Source: JBEDUK01 sp963781595 (GTDB lineage Bacteria; Actinomycetota; UBA4738). Taken from it: DNA of 64,000 nucleotides. The stretch is taken from positions 248,001 through 312,000 of the forward strand of contig CAWAGG010000006.1 of NCBI GenBank assembly GCA_963781595.1, given 5' to 3'. The position numbers and the translations under genes were made by a program. The notes beneath the pieces were generated by a model. It did not search any database and was not told where the DNA came from. It saw nothing but the letters and a program-made list of their open reading frames with translations. Below are positions 1 through 9,320 of this stretch, one piece after another. How positions within the stretch are numbered: the first letter of the stretch is position 1; each line of letters starts with the position of its first letter.

Positions 1-357
1 CTGGCCGGCCATCACGCCCTGCGCCGCGAAATGGATCGACTGCTGCGACGACCCGCACTGCCGGTCGATCGTCGTCGCCGGCACCTCCTCGGGGAACCCC
101 GCCGCGAGCCAGCCGTTGCGGGCGATGTTGAACGTCTGCTCGCCGGCCTGGGACACGCAGCCCGTGATGTTGTCCTCGATCTGACCGGGGTCCACGCCGG
201 CGCGCTCGACCACCTCCTTCAGCACGGCCGCCAGCAGGTCGACGGGGTGCGTGTCCTTGAGCGAACCGTTCCGCTTCCCGATCGGGGTCCGGACCGCCTC
301 GACGATGACGGCTTCGTGCATCCGCGGCATCTCGAACGCCTGTGACGTGTCGGACAT
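1..357 (-). CDS. Acetyl-CoA acetyltransferase (thiolase), N-terminal part, cut by window edge
   Basis: Only the first 119 codons lie in the window. The protein begins MSDTSQAFEMPRMHEAVIVE and continues with the thiolase start VRTPIGKRNGSLK. Near the cut end is the active-site stretch TIDRQCGSSQQ, whose Cys is the acyl-accepting residue of thiolases. Thiolases interconvert two acetyl-CoA and acetoacetyl-CoA or cleave 3-ketoacyl-CoA; the part seen cannot separate these roles. The start is the first ATG; internal ATGs a few codons later are possible. A PhaB-like reductase at 6.0-6.7 kb would use acetoacetyl-CoA, which makes a biosynthetic role possible (inference). Confidence 0.9.
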   Translation of the reverse strand, partial: MSDTSQAFEMPRMHEAVIVEAVRTPIGKRNGSLKDTHPVDLLAAVLKEVVERAGVDPGQIEDNITGCVSQAGEQTFNIARNGWLAAGFPEEVPATTIDRQCGSSQQSIHFAAQGVMAGQ

Positions 358-566
358 CGAACGACCTCCCTGGACATGGAGCCCGCGAACCCGGGCTGGC
401 GCAGCGTACCTACCGACGGGTAACATCGTCGAGAGTAGGCGCCCGACCCCGACCCGTCAACGCGGCCGGTCGCGATAGGCTCTGCGGTCCACGCAGGTCG
501 GGCGGGCGACCTCGGGCGACCGGGCACGGGATCTCTCCGGGCCCGCGAGAGGGGGGTTCGAAAGCG

Positions 567-2216
567 ATGAGACGGATCGTGGTCGGAACGCTTGCGACCG
601 TGCTCGTGGTGCTGATGGGCACCGTGCCCTCCGGGGCACGCAGCTCGCCCGCGAAAGGATCGTCGGTGGACCCGGGCGAGTTCCCCTACGGAGTCGCCGT
701 GTTCGACGTCAAGCCCGACCGCGCGTACCTCTGGTCGTTCACCGACGTCGCCACCAAGGTGCGCGTCGAATGGAGCACCGACCCGTCGTTCTCCACGATC
801 GACGGGAGCAAGACGTTCGGCGTGACCGGCAAGCACGGCGGCGTGGCGACGACGCCGGTCCAGGGCCTCACGCCGGGCACGACCTACTACTACCGGTTCG
901 TCGACAAAGGGAACGGCGCGCTCAGCCGGACGGGTTCGTTCCAGACCGCGCCGGACCCCGCGGCCGACGTCGCGTTCACGTTCCACATCAGCGGCGACCA
1001 GGACGGCACGCTCGATCCCTCGAACGGCAAGCCGTGCTTCAACACGTTCCAGTCGTTCCAGTCGGTCCAGAACGAAGATCCCGCGTTCTACGTGAACCTG
1101 GGCGACACGATCTACTCCGATTCGAAGTGCAAGGAGGCGCAGGGCGGGATCGGCGACGACGTCACCCTCGACCAGTACCGCGCCGATCACGCGAACCAGG
1201 TCACGTACGACGCCTGGAGGAACCTCCGCGGCGCGACGGGGATCTACTCGCAGTGGGACGACCACGAGGTCCGCAACGACTTCGATTCCCAGACCGTGGA
1301 CCCGCAGCTGCTCGCGAACGGGCGCCAGGCGTTCATGGAATGGGAAGGCGTCAAGAAGTGGGACAAGAAGCTCGGCTTCTACCGCACATGGACGTGGGGG
1401 GCGAACGCGCAGTTCTTCCTCCTGGACGAGCGGTCGTTCCGGACGGTCGAAGCCGTGAACATGGACGCCGACCACGACCAGGTGCCCGACTGCAACGACG
1501 CGTCGACCGGGAACCCTGACCTGGCCCCGACGCTCAGTCAGAAGTGGCGAACCTTCTTCGCTGGCCAGTTCCAGGGCTCGGGGCTCGATCAGCCCCCGCC
1601 CGCGCAGTGCCTCACGGACCTGAACGCGAGCGACCGGACGCTGCTCGGCGCAGCGCAGCGGAAACGGTTCCTGAAGGACCTCGCCGCCAGCACCGCGACA
1701 TGGAAGTTCGTCATCACGGAGGATCAGATCCAGAACTTCTTCGCGCTCCCGTACGACCGCTGGGAGGGCTACCAGTGGGAGCGCAACCAGGTGCTGCAGT
1801 CCATCGACACGAACGCGGTCAAGAACGTCGTGTGGCTCGCGACGGACATCCACGCCTTCATGGGCCACACGGTCGACTACAACACCAGCGACCCGGGGAT
1901 CGGCCAGACCGTGCAGAACATGGTGGAGTTCTCGTTCGGGCCGGTGGCAACGGACACGTTCGCGACCGAGGTCGACGAGCTGCTCGCGCCGGGATGCCAG
2001 GGCCTCGACTGCCCGCACGGGAAGATCCGCGGCTTCCTGGTCACGGTGAACAAGGACTTCTGCGCGAGCCTGCTGGCGGACGGGTACGGACGGATCACGA
2101 TCGATCCGAGCACGCACCAGCTGACGATGTCGGCGCGCAAGTACGACGGCACCGGCATCGGCGGGCCCGGTGGGGTGAACCCCGACTGCCAGGACTACGT
2201 CGCGCTCCCGCAGTGA
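567..2216 (+). CDS. Secreted PhoD-like alkaline phosphatase/phosphodiesterase
   Basis: A 549-residue exported metallophosphatase. An N-terminal signal peptide (basic MRR, then a hydrophobic run ending near GARS) is followed by a fibronectin-like PhoD_N domain (about residues 30-130, VRVEWSTDPSF and PGTTYYYRF). The PhoD catalytic domain follows, with the metal-ligand blocks VNLGDTIYSDS, SQWDDHEVRNDF and WLATDIHAFMGH. PhoD enzymes hydrolyse phosphate mono- and diesters outside the cell and use Ca/Fe centres. The ATG at 567 was chosen because it gives the signal peptide; the open frame extends upstream without signal character. Single gene, divergent from the thiolase, ending at a shared hairpin with kgd. 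The phosphate-scavenging role is inferred from the family. Confidence 0.87.
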   Translation: MRRIVVGTLATVLVVLMGTVPSGARSSPAKGSSVDPGEFPYGVAVFDVKPDRAYLWSFTDVATKVRVEWSTDPSFSTIDGSKTFGVTGKHGGVATTPVQGLTPGTTYYYRFVDKGNGALSRTGSFQTAPDPAADVAFTFHISGDQDGTLDPSNGKPCFNTFQSFQSVQNEDPAFYVNLGDTIYSDSKCKEAQGGIGDDVTLDQYRADHANQVTYDAWRNLRGATGIYSQWDDHEVRNDFDSQTVDPQLLANGRQAFMEWEGVKKWDKKLGFYRTWTWGANAQFFLLDERSFRTVEAVNMDADHDQVPDCNDASTGNPDLAPTLSQKWRTFFAGQFQGSGLDQPPPAQCLTDLNASDRTLLGAAQRKRFLKDLAASTATWKFVITEDQIQNFFALPYDRWEGYQWERNQVLQSIDTNAVKNVVWLATDIHAFMGHTVDYNTSDPGIGQTVQNMVEFSFGPVATDTFATEVDELLAPGCQGLDCPHGKIRGFLVTVNKDFCASLLADGYGRITIDPSTHQLTMSARKYDGTGIGGPGGVNPDCQDYVALPQ

Positions 2217-2249
2217 GAAGGTAACGTAGCTTTACCGAACTGGCGTGGT

Positions 2250-2286
2250 CCAGGAAGCGCCGGTCCTCGTGGCCGGTCCTTCCTGG
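2250..2286. terminator. Bidirectional hairpin between convergent phoD-like gene and kgd
   Basis: An imperfect inverted repeat: CCAGGAAG pairs with CTTCCTGG, then a 2x2 internal loop, then CCGG pairs with CCGG around a 9-nt loop. It sits exactly between the two convergent stop codons and ends 2 nt before the kgd stop, so it could end transcription from both sides. There is no U-tract, as is common in high-GC genomes. Confidence 0.6.
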
Positions 2287-2287
2287 T

Positions 2288-5200
2288 TCACGCGTGCTCG
2301 AACGCGGCCTCGAGCAGCCGGCGCTGCTCCTGCTCGTGTGCGGTCGCGCTCCCGGCCGCGGGGCTCCCGCTGCCGGGCCGTGCCACGAACTGGAACGTGA
2401 CGCCCTCCTGCAGCGCGCGGCGCTGGCGGAGGTGGACGAACCGCAGCGCCCCCATGTTGTCCGGTTCCTCCTGCACCCATCGCAGTATTGACGCGTTCGG
2501 GTATGCGGCGAGCCCGCCGCGGACGCCCTCACCGGGGAACGGGTACAGCTGTTCCATGCGCAGGATCGCGACGTGCCCGGTCGCATCGCCGCGGCGCTCG
2601 CGTTCGGCGTCGAGGTCGTAGAAGACCTTCCCGGCGCACAGGAGCACGACGTCGACCGAGCCCGGGTCGGGCGCCCGCGGGTCGGCGAGCACCTCCTCGA
2701 AGTGCCCCGCTTCGAACGCACCGGCCGGGCTGCGAGCCGCGGGGAGACGCAGGAGCGACTTCGGCGTCATCACGATCAACGGCTTGCGGATGTCCCGGTG
2801 CATCTGGCGCCGGAGGAGGTGGAAGTACTGCGCAGGGGTCGAGGGAACGCAGACCTGGATGTTGTCGTTCGCCGAGAGCTCGAGGAAGCGCTCGAGCCGG
2901 GCGCTGGAGTGTTCGGGGCCCTGGCCCTCGAAGCCGTGCGGGAGCAAGAGCGTGAGCCCGCTCGTCTGGGCCCACTTCTCCTCGCCCGAGACGACGAACT
3001 GATCGACCACGACCTGCGCCTCGTTGATGAAGTCGCCGAATTGCGCCTCCCACAGGACCAGCGCGTCCTTCGCGACGACGCTCTCGCCGTACTCGAACCC
3101 GAGCGTCGCGAACTCGTTCAACGGCGAGTCGTAGACGAGGAACGCGGCCTGGTCGGGCGCGAGGTGCGCCAGCGGGTACCAGGGGCGCTCGGTGACGTGG
3201 TCGATCAGGACGTCGTGCCGCTGGCTGAACGTCCCGCGACGGGAATCCTGACCGGAGAGCCGAACGGGGATTCCCTCGAGGACCAGCGAGCCGAACGCCA
3301 GCGCCTCGCCCATGGCCCAGTCGACGGCGTCATCACCGAGCTGCGCGCGACGGCGTTCGAGCTGCGTCGCGAGCTTCGGATGCGGCGTGAACCCCTCCGG
3401 CCACGAGGTCACCGCATCGACGATCCGCCGCAGGGTCTCGTGGTCGATGCCGGTCTCGACGGGCGGCAGGACCCCGATCGGCGCCGGGCGCTCGCGCCGG
3501 CGCGAGCCGGGCGGTGGTTGGCTCTCCTTCGTTTCGTCGAACGCGCGCTGGAGCATGTCGCGGTACGCGGTCAGCGCTCCCTCCGCCTCCTCGAGCGTGA
3601 TGTCGCCGCGGTTCACCAGCTCCTCGAGGTAGAGCTTGCGGACCGAACGGGTGCGGTCGATCAGCCCGTACATCGTCGGTTGCGTGTAGGAGGGATCGTC
3701 GCCCTCGTTGTGCCCGTAGCGTCGGTAGCACACGAGGTCGATCACAACGTCCTTCGCGAAGGCCTGACGGAACGCGTGCGCGAGGCGGGTGACCCATACG
3801 CACGCCTCCGGATCGTCGCCGTTCACGTGGAGGATCGGCGCCTGCACCATCTTCGCGACGTCGGTCGGGTAGACGCTCGAGCGCGCGGCCTTCGGCAGCG
3901 TCGTGAAGCCCAACTGATTGTCGACCACGATGTGCACGGTCCCGCCGGTCCGGTAGCCGGGGAGCTGAGAGAGCACGAACGTCTCGGCGACGACGCCCTC
4001 GCCGGCGAACGCCGCGTCGCCGTGGATCAGCACCGGGAGCGCGACCGAGCGCGTCCCGTCCAGCGCCCGGTCCTGGTACGCGCGCGTCATGCCCTCGACG
4101 ACCGGGTCGACGGCCTCGAGGTGGCTGGGGTTCGACGCGAGCTCGACGACCACCTCGCGCCCGTCGGGCGCCGCGTAGGTCCCGAGCGCCCCCAGGTGGT
4201 ACTTGACGTCGCCCGAACCCTGGGTGCTCTCCGGGTCGAGGTCGCCCTCGAACTCGCGGAAGATGCGCTCGTACGACTTCCCGACGATGTTCGCCAGGAC
4301 GTTCAGGCGGCCCCGGTGCGCCATCCCCATCACGACCCGTTCGGAGCCCGCTTCGGCCGCGGCGTCGAGCACGGTCGCTAGCATCGGGATCAGGCTCTCC
4401 GCGCCCTCCAGGCTGAACCGCTTGTGGCCCACGTACTTCGAATGGAGGAACCGTTCGAACGCCTCGGCGCCGTTGAGCCGCTCGAGGATCGACCGCTTCT
4501 CCTCCGGCGACAGCGCGCGGGGCGCTCCTTCGAACCGCTCCTGGATCCAGCGCTTCTCCTCGGGATCCTGGATGTGCCGGTACTCGATCCCCACGGTGCC
4601 CGCGTACGCGTCGCGCAGCACGTCGAGGATCTGCCGCAGCGTCTGGTAGGCCTGGCCGGGGAAGTCGTCGACGAAGAACTCCCGGTCGAGGTCCCAAACG
4701 GTCAGGCCGTGGTACGCGAGGTCCAGCTCGGGATGGGTGAGGATCCGCTCCTGGCCCAGTGGATCCAGGTCGGCCAGCAGGTGCCCACGGACCCGGTACA
4801 TGTTGATCAGGCGAAGGACGTGCGCCTGCTTCTCCATCGAGCCCTGCGACGGAGCCGAACCGTCCACGCTCCCGACGCCGGCGCCCGCCGCGGCACGGTC
4901 CACCTCCCAGCGGAGGGGTTCGTACGGGATGCCGAGGCTCGCGAAGATCTCGTCGTAGAAGCCCTCCTCGCCGAGCAGCAGGGCTTCGACGGTCGCCAGG
5001 AACCCGCCGCTCTCGGCACCCTGGATCACGCGGTGGTCGTAGGTGCTGGTGACGCCGATGACCTTGCCCACCGCCAGGCCCGCGAGGGTCGACGGCGCGG
5101 CGCCCTCCCACTCGGTCGGGTACCCGAGCCGCCCCACGCCGACGATCGCGCTCTGGCCCGGCATCAGCCTCGGCACGCTCAGCTGGGTCCCGAGGGTCCC

Positions 5201-5950
5201 CGGGTTCGTCAGGGTGACCGACGTCCCCGCGAAGTCGTCCGGGGACAGCTTGTTCGAACGGACCTTGCGGATGACGTCCTCGTAGGCGTCCCAGAAGGAC
5301 GCGAACGTGAGCGTGTCGGCGGCCTTGATGTTCGGCACGAGCAGGGTCCGCGATCCGTCGGCCTTGGCGACGTCGACCGCGAGCCCAAGGTTCACGTGCT
5401 CCGGGGTTCGGACCCCCGGCTTGCCGCCGTCGAGGTCGACGAACGTCCGGGTGAGCGAGGGGACCGCCCGGAGCGCACGGACGATCGCCCAGCCGATCAG
5501 GTGCGTGAAGCTCACCTTCCCGCCCCCCCTGCGTCCGAGGAACCGGTTGATGACCCGGCGGTTCTCCTCTAGGAGCTTGGCCGGCACCATCCGCACGGAC
5601 GTGGCGGTTGGGACGGCGAGGGAGGCATCCATGTTCGACGCGATCCGCGCGGCGGCGCCGATCAGCGGTTGGCCGCGCTCGCCGGCCGGTTCGGGCTCGC
5701 CGGCAGGGGGCGCCGATGGCGCGGATCCGATCGGTGCCGGCGGGGCGGCCGTCGGTGCCGGCGACGCTCCGGCTCCGTCGGCCTCGGCCACCGCTCCCCT
5801 CGGCACCAGCCCCGGGGCGAAGCCCTCGAAGAACTCCCTCCACGCGGGATCGACCGCCTCCGGGTCCTCCTGGAACCGCCGGAACAGCTCGTCGAGGAGC
5901 CACATGTTCGGACCGAGCTCGGAGACGTCCAAGTCCTGTTCGTCGCTCAC
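2288..5950 (-). CDS. kgd: Multifunctional 2-oxoglutarate decarboxylase/dehydrogenase E1-E2 fusion
   Basis: A 1220-residue fusion that converts 2-oxoglutarate in the TCA cycle (ThDP-dependent decarboxylation plus succinyl transfer). Order: E1 N-terminal helix (residues 10-45, NMWLLDELFRRFQEDP), Ala/Pro-rich linker (50-100), E2-like succinyltransferase core (about 110-330, with TSTYDHRVIQG and catalytic His306), then E1 (about 370-1220), with ThDP/substrate motifs MAHRGRLNVL, NPSHLEAVDP and HGDAAFAGEG. No lipoyl domain is present, as expected for the actinobacterial Kgd/OdhA type, which works with lipoyl groups on a separate E2. Start is GTG at 5950, the only start that keeps the conserved N-terminal helix; the RBS is weak. 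Monocistronic. Confidence 0.95.
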   Translation of the reverse strand: MSDEQDLDVSELGPNMWLLDELFRRFQEDPEAVDPAWREFFEGFAPGLVPRGAVAEADGAGASPAPTAAPPAPIGSAPSAPPAGEPEPAGERGQPLIGAAARIASNMDASLAVPTATSVRMVPAKLLEENRRVINRFLGRRGGGKVSFTHLIGWAIVRALRAVPSLTRTFVDLDGGKPGVRTPEHVNLGLAVDVAKADGSRTLLVPNIKAADTLTFASFWDAYEDVIRKVRSNKLSPDDFAGTSVTLTNPGTLGTQLSVPRLMPGQSAIVGVGRLGYPTEWEGAAPSTLAGLAVGKVIGVTSTYDHRVIQGAESGGFLATVEALLLGEEGFYDEIFASLGIPYEPLRWEVDRAAAGAGVGSVDGSAPSQGSMEKQAHVLRLINMYRVRGHLLADLDPLGQERILTHPELDLAYHGLTVWDLDREFFVDDFPGQAYQTLRQILDVLRDAYAGTVGIEYRHIQDPEEKRWIQERFEGAPRALSPEEKRSILERLNGAEAFERFLHSKYVGHKRFSLEGAESLIPMLATVLDAAAEAGSERVVMGMAHRGRLNVLANIVGKSYERIFREFEGDLDPESTQGSGDVKYHLGALGTYAAPDGREVVVELASNPSHLEAVDPVVEGMTRAYQDRALDGTRSVALPVLIHGDAAFAGEGVVAETFVLSQLPGYRTGGTVHIVVDNQLGFTTLPKAARSSVYPTDVAKMVQAPILHVNGDDPEACVWVTRLAHAFRQAFAKDVVIDLVCYRRYGHNEGDDPSYTQPTMYGLIDRTRSVRKLYLEELVNRGDITLEEAEGALTAYRDMLQRAFDETKESQPPPGSRRRERPAPIGVLPPVETGIDHETLRRIVDAVTSWPEGFTPHPKLATQLERRRAQLGDDAVDWAMGEALAFGSLVLEGIPVRLSGQDSRRGTFSQRHDVLIDHVTERPWYPLAHLAPDQAAFLVYDSPLNEFATLGFEYGESVVAKDALVLWEAQFGDFINEAQVVVDQFVVSGEEKWAQTSGLTLLLPHGFEGQGPEHSSARLERFLELSANDNIQVCVPSTPAQYFHLLRRQMHRDIRKPLIVMTPKSLLRLPAARSPAGAFEAGHFEEVLADPRAPDPGSVDVVLLCAGKVFYDLDAERERRGDATGHVAILRMEQLYPFPGEGVRGGLAAYPNASILRWVQEEPDNMGALRFVHLRQRRALQEGVTFQFVARPGSGSPAAGSATAHEQEQRRLLEAAFEHA

Positions 5951-6005
5951 GATCCCGATGATTCCACCCGTCGCGCGAACGGGCCAATCAGCGCGGGCGC
6001 CCCCC

Positions 6006-6746
6006 TCACATGTACAGGCCGCCGTTGATCGAGAAGACCTGGCCCGTGATGTACGCCGAATCCCGATCGACCAGGAACTCGACGACGCGCGCCACCTCGT
6101 CAGGTTCGCCGAGGCGCCCGAGCGGGATCCCGTCGATCACGCGCTCGAGCGCGTCGAGCGGCATGCCGGCGACCATGTCCGTCGCGATGAAGCCCGGTGC
6201 GACCGAGTTCACCGTGATCCCCTTGCGCGCGGTCTCCAGGGCCAGGCTCATCGTGAGGCCGAACAGGCCGGACTTCGCGGCCGCGTAGTTCGCCTGCCCG
6301 ACGTTGCCCCGTTCCCCGATGATCGAGGAGATGTTCACGATCCGACCGTAGCCGCGTTCGATCATGTGCGGGAGCACCGCGCGGCACAGGTAGAACGCGC
6401 CGGAGAGGTTCACCTGCAGGACCCGGTCCCACTCCTCGGGCGTCATCCGACGGACGGTCTTGTCCACGTTGATCCCGGCGTTGTTCACGAGGACGTCGAT
6501 GCGGCCCCAGCGCTCGACGACCTCGGCGACGACCCGTTCACAGTCCTCGGTGCGACCGATGTTGCCGCGATGGATGCTGGCGCGCTCGGGTGCGGGACCC
6601 TCGAGGAAGCGCGCGGCGGCATCCTCGTCCCTCGAGTATCCGGCCGCGACCGACGCGCCGCCCGCGAGGAGCCGCTCGCAGATCGCGAGCCCGATCCCGC
6701 GGACCCCGCCGGTGACGAGCGCCACCTGCTCGGCGAACCTGTCCAT
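6006..6746 (-). CDS. SDR-family acetoacetyl-CoA / 3-oxoacyl reductase (PhaB/FabG-like)
   Basis: A 246-residue short-chain dehydrogenase. It carries the NADPH-binding motif TGGVRGIG near residue 12, the structural NNAG, the catalytic Ser of NISSIIG, and Tyr/Lys of NYAAAKSG. The C-terminus SINGGLYM closely matches acetoacetyl-CoA reductases (PhaB) that make 3-hydroxybutyryl-CoA, but FabG function in fatty acid synthesis cannot be excluded. The start is the ATG immediately before FAEQVALVTGG; longer frames upstream are antisense noise. No PHA synthase is visible in the window, so a storage-polymer role is inference only. Confidence 0.88.
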   Translation of the reverse strand: MDRFAEQVALVTGGVRGIGLAICERLLAGGASVAAGYSRDEDAAARFLEGPAPERASIHRGNIGRTEDCERVVAEVVERWGRIDVLVNNAGINVDKTVRRMTPEEWDRVLQVNLSGAFYLCRAVLPHMIERGYGRIVNISSIIGERGNVGQANYAAAKSGLFGLTMSLALETARKGITVNSVAPGFIATDMVAGMPLDALERVIDGIPLGRLGEPDEVARVVEFLVDRDSAYITGQVFSINGGLYM

Positions 6747-6838
6747 CGCGCCGCGAGTGTAGGAGGGCCGCACGCCGCGAGCAGCGGCCGCCCGGCCCCG
6801 CCCACGGCCGCCGATGGACCCGCGCCGGCCCGTCGGCG

Positions 6839-7915
6839 TCAGGCGCCGTGCGCGGCCCGGAGCGTGGGGACGGCGCCGCGCAGCCGCGAACCGCGTCCTT
6901 CCATCAGCCCCGTCGCCACGTCGGCAGCCGCTATCAGCCCGAGCATCTCGAGCGCGTCCCAGTAGTAGGCGAACCCGACCGGGTCCAGCAGGAGCCTCAC
7001 CAGGATCACGGCCGCCGGCACGGCCCACGCGACCGACGGTCGCCACGCCGTCGTTCCCGGTACGGCGCCCCCCGCACGGAGCCTTGACGAGCGCGCGACC
7101 AGGGCGACGGCCGAACCGGCCGCCAGGGCCGCCGCGCCCTGGAGGAGACGCCAGCTCCACGGGAACGGGGTCGTCGGCCGGAGGACCGCCCGCAGGAGCG
7201 ACCGCGACGAGACGACCCAGTGGAACTCGAACATGCGGAACGGGCCAGCGACGACGAACGGCACGAACAGCGCGGCCACGACCGCCCCGGCTGTCGCGAG
7301 CCCGACCACGAGACGCCTGCGTCCACGGACCAGCAGCAGCACCGGGACGCCGAGCACACCCCAGACCTCGAGGCCGGCAGAACAGCCGAGGAGTGAGCCG
7401 GCCAGGGCGGGACGGTCGCGTTCGGCGGCGCAGGCTGCGACGACCCAACACAGCGGGATCAGGACGTCCGCGGGGTGGCCGTCGACGTACACGCGGCCCG
7501 CGAAGCCGGCGGCGACGAAGAGCCCAACCGCGGCCTGCGCGAGCGCCGCGCGCCTGCGACCGCGCACCACCGATCCGGTGGCGGCGAGCGCAGCGGCGGT
7601 GATCAGCAGATGCATCAGCAGGCCGAAGACCGCCGTCGAGGGCTCGCTCAGAGCATCGGCGAGCCGTCCCGCACCACCGTACAGGAGCAGTTCCAACGGC
7701 CCGGCCTGCAAGGTCGGATCGCCGAACGTCCTCGGCCAGTGACCGGAGAGCATCGTTCGTCCCGCCGCCTCGAAGAAGCCGCCGTCGAGCGCACCCCGAT
7801 GACGCCAGAGGAGCCCGCTGCACAGGGCCGCGAACAGCGGCGCGATCCAGGCGGCCAGCTGGACGACCTTCGCCGAACGCGTCGTGCGAACGTCGTCCGG
7901 GGATCCGGTTCGCAT
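6839..7915 (-). CDS. Polytopic membrane protein, glycosyltransferase-87-like
   Basis: A 358-residue protein with about eight to nine hydrophobic segments, starting at residues 18-38 (VVQLAAWIAPLFAALCSGLL). The arrangement, with an early extracytoplasmic loop (GHWPRTFGDPTLQAGPLELLLYGG) and many Trp/Arg-bordered helices, resembles DUF2029/GT87-type polyprenyl-phosphate-sugar mannosyltransferases. I see no decisive catalytic motif, so the family assignment is tentative. The gene lies between the PhaB-like reductase and the OsmC gene, all on the minus strand with gaps of about 100 nt, so operon membership is uncertain. Confidence 0.65.
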   Translation of the reverse strand: MRTGSPDDVRTTRSAKVVQLAAWIAPLFAALCSGLLWRHRGALDGGFFEAAGRTMLSGHWPRTFGDPTLQAGPLELLLYGGAGRLADALSEPSTAVFGLLMHLLITAAALAATGSVVRGRRRAALAQAAVGLFVAAGFAGRVYVDGHPADVLIPLCWVVAACAAERDRPALAGSLLGCSAGLEVWGVLGVPVLLLVRGRRRLVVGLATAGAVVAALFVPFVVAGPFRMFEFHWVVSSRSLLRAVLRPTTPFPWSWRLLQGAAALAAGSAVALVARSSRLRAGGAVPGTTAWRPSVAWAVPAAVILVRLLLDPVGFAYYWDALEMLGLIAAADVATGLMEGRGSRLRGAVPTLRAAHGA

Positions 7916-8035
7916 GCTTTGCTCTCGGCAGCCGTGCGGGACTCCTCAAGCGACCGAGGGGCACCGCCGTTCGAGCAGGACGAGTCTGCCCTCGAGCGCA
8001 TCGTATCGACGCGAGCCTGCGCCAAGGTCGGCGGA

Positions 8036-8467
8036 TCAGGCGGCGTCGGCGGCGCTCGGCGCTTCGATCGCGATGGAGACGTCCGGTACGACCCGGAGCG
8101 ACTCGTGGACCGTGCAGTGATCGACCACCCGGCGGAGGATTTCGAGCCGCCCGTCCGGGATCGCCGCCGGCAGGATCAGCCGCACCGAGATCGACCCGAC
8201 TCGGGACGGCCGTCCCTCTGCGAGCCGGAAGGAGGCTCGAACCGACAACCCTTCGTCCGGCAGGTCGTGTCGACGCAGGTAGCGTTCGGCGTAGAAGCCG
8301 ACGCACGCCGCCAGGCTCCCCACGAACAGCTCCGTCGGCGTCGGGCCCAGGTCGGCCCCGCCCGCCTCCATCGGCTGGTCGACCACCACGTGGTGTCCCC
8401 TGATGTCCAGCCCGAACGCATCCCCGTGGAGATGCGTCACCAGGATCTCCGTGTCGTGGGCACCCAT
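8036..8467 (-). CDS. OsmC-like peroxiredoxin
   Basis: A 143-residue OsmC/Ohr-fold protein. Two redox cysteines sit at the expected places: Cys55 in GSLAACVGFYAERYL and Cys118 in VVDHCTVHESL. Family members reduce organic hydroperoxides, and several also act on persulfides. The start ATG (MGAHDTE) has AAGGAGG 11-12 nt upstream. It is the last gene of the minus-strand sulfur operon, 17 nt after the DsrE stop, which supports a role in handling reactive sulfur species or peroxide made alongside them (inference from context). Confidence 0.85.
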   Translation of the reverse strand: MGAHDTEILVTHLHGDAFGLDIRGHHVVVDQPMEAGGADLGPTPTELFVGSLAACVGFYAERYLRRHDLPDEGLSVRASFRLAEGRPSRVGSISVRLILPAAIPDGRLEILRRVVDHCTVHESLRVVPDVSIAIEAPSAADAA

Positions 8468-8484
8468 CTCAGCCCATGCCTCCT

Positions 8485-9063
8485 TCAGATGAACAGCGTG
8501 ATGGCGTCCTTCGCCTCGAGCAGCGCGGTCGTCGCACCGGCCGGCGCATCCAGCCCGTCGATCAGGTCCTCGCGCGCCAGGCCCATCAGGTCCATCGTCA
8601 TCTGGCAGGGCACCAGGTGCACGCCCATCTCCCGGGCCATGTCCATCAGCTCGCGTGGCGAGGCGACCTTGTGCGACTCGGCGAGCGACCCCATCATCCA
8701 GGGGCCCATCCCGGCGAAGTTCATCTTCGACAGCTTCATGTGGTCTGTTCCACCGTGGTTCATCACCGAGAGCATCTTCTGCATCCAGTTCTCGCCGGTC
8801 ATGCGGCGCATCCGGCCCTCGGCCTTGTCGTTCTTCAGCAGCGGGAACAGACCCCAGAATGTGAAGAAGACGGTCGTCTCCATGCCCATCGCCGCGCCCG
8901 TCGTCGCGAGGATCAGCTGCGGCCAGACTCGGTCGAGGTCTCCGCTCCACGCGAAGATCACGAGCTTGTCCGGCGTCTCCTCGGCCGGCCGCTCGATCAG
9001 CGGCCGGTGCTCCATGTCCGGCGCCTCGTGCGTCGGTTCGATCCCGATCTCCTCGAGCGGCAT
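8485..9063 (-). CDS. DsrE/DsrF/DrsH-like sulfur-carrier protein (second copy)
   Basis: A 192-residue DsrE-fold protein of the longer DrsH-like type. The core begins KLVIFAWSGDLDRVWPQLILATTGAAMG, and the candidate sulfur-binding cysteine lies in HLVPCQMTMDLMG. Proteins of this family, including the DsrE2/DsrE3A groups linked to SQR, TusA and rhodanese, carry protein-bound persulfide and exchange it with TusA. The ATG at 9063 follows the TusA stop by 5 nt. It differs from the other DsrE here (about 144 residues) by an N-terminal extension and a Met-rich insertion (GRMRRMTGENWMQKML). Confidence 0.85.
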   Translation of the reverse strand: MPLEEIGIEPTHEAPDMEHRPLIERPAEETPDKLVIFAWSGDLDRVWPQLILATTGAAMGMETTVFFTFWGLFPLLKNDKAEGRMRRMTGENWMQKMLSVMNHGGTDHMKLSKMNFAGMGPWMMGSLAESHKVASPRELMDMAREMGVHLVPCQMTMDLMGLAREDLIDGLDAPAGATTALLEAKDAITLFI

Positions 9064-9068
9064 CTGGC

Positions 9069-9302
9069 TCACCTCTTCCTCAGGACGAAACGGAACACCC
9101 CGCTGTCCTCGGTGTGTTCGACCAGCTCGTTGCCGGTGGACGTCGACCACGCGGTGAAGTCCGGCACGGACCCCGGGTCCGTCGCCAGGACCTCCAGCAG
9201 GTCGCCGTGCTGCAGGTTCTTCATCGCCTGCGCGGTCTTCACGATCGGGATCGGGCAGTTGAATCCCTTCAGGTCCAGGGTCTGCGCCACAGCCGTCTTC
9301 AT
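9069..9302 (-). CDS. TusA-family sulfur carrier (second copy)
   Basis: A 77-residue TusA-like protein with the family motif FNCPIPIVKT at residues 14-23; the Cys of CPxP carries the persulfide. The C-terminus VFRFVLRKR is typical of the SQR-associated branch. The ATG is preceded by GAAGGAGGGAC. It sits between SQR (18 nt upstream) and DsrE (5 nt downstream), so it probably passes sulfane sulfur produced by SQR to the DsrE partner. That route is established for TusA/DsrE families and inferred here. Confidence 0.9.
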   Translation of the reverse strand: MKTAVAQTLDLKGFNCPIPIVKTAQAMKNLQHGDLLEVLATDPGSVPDFTAWSTSTGNELVEHTEDSGVFRFVLRKR

Positions 9303-9320
9303 CGTCGGTCCCTCCTTCCG

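Noticed and set aside
219..2117. Long minus-strand open frame (632 codons) opposite the PhoD-like gene
   Set aside because: It is Arg/Val/Glu-rich with no domain motif and mirrors the codon bias of the real gene on the other strand, as expected in very GC-rich DNA.
3333..5987. 884-codon frame overlapping kgd on the same strand
   Set aside because: Out-of-frame shadow; Arg/Gly/Pro-rich, whereas the kgd frame carries all catalytic motifs.
6746..8306. Upstream extension of the PhaB-like frame to over 760 codons
   Set aside because: The SDR fold starts exactly at the ATG at 6746; the upstream codons overlap the membrane-protein gene in another frame and have no similarity.
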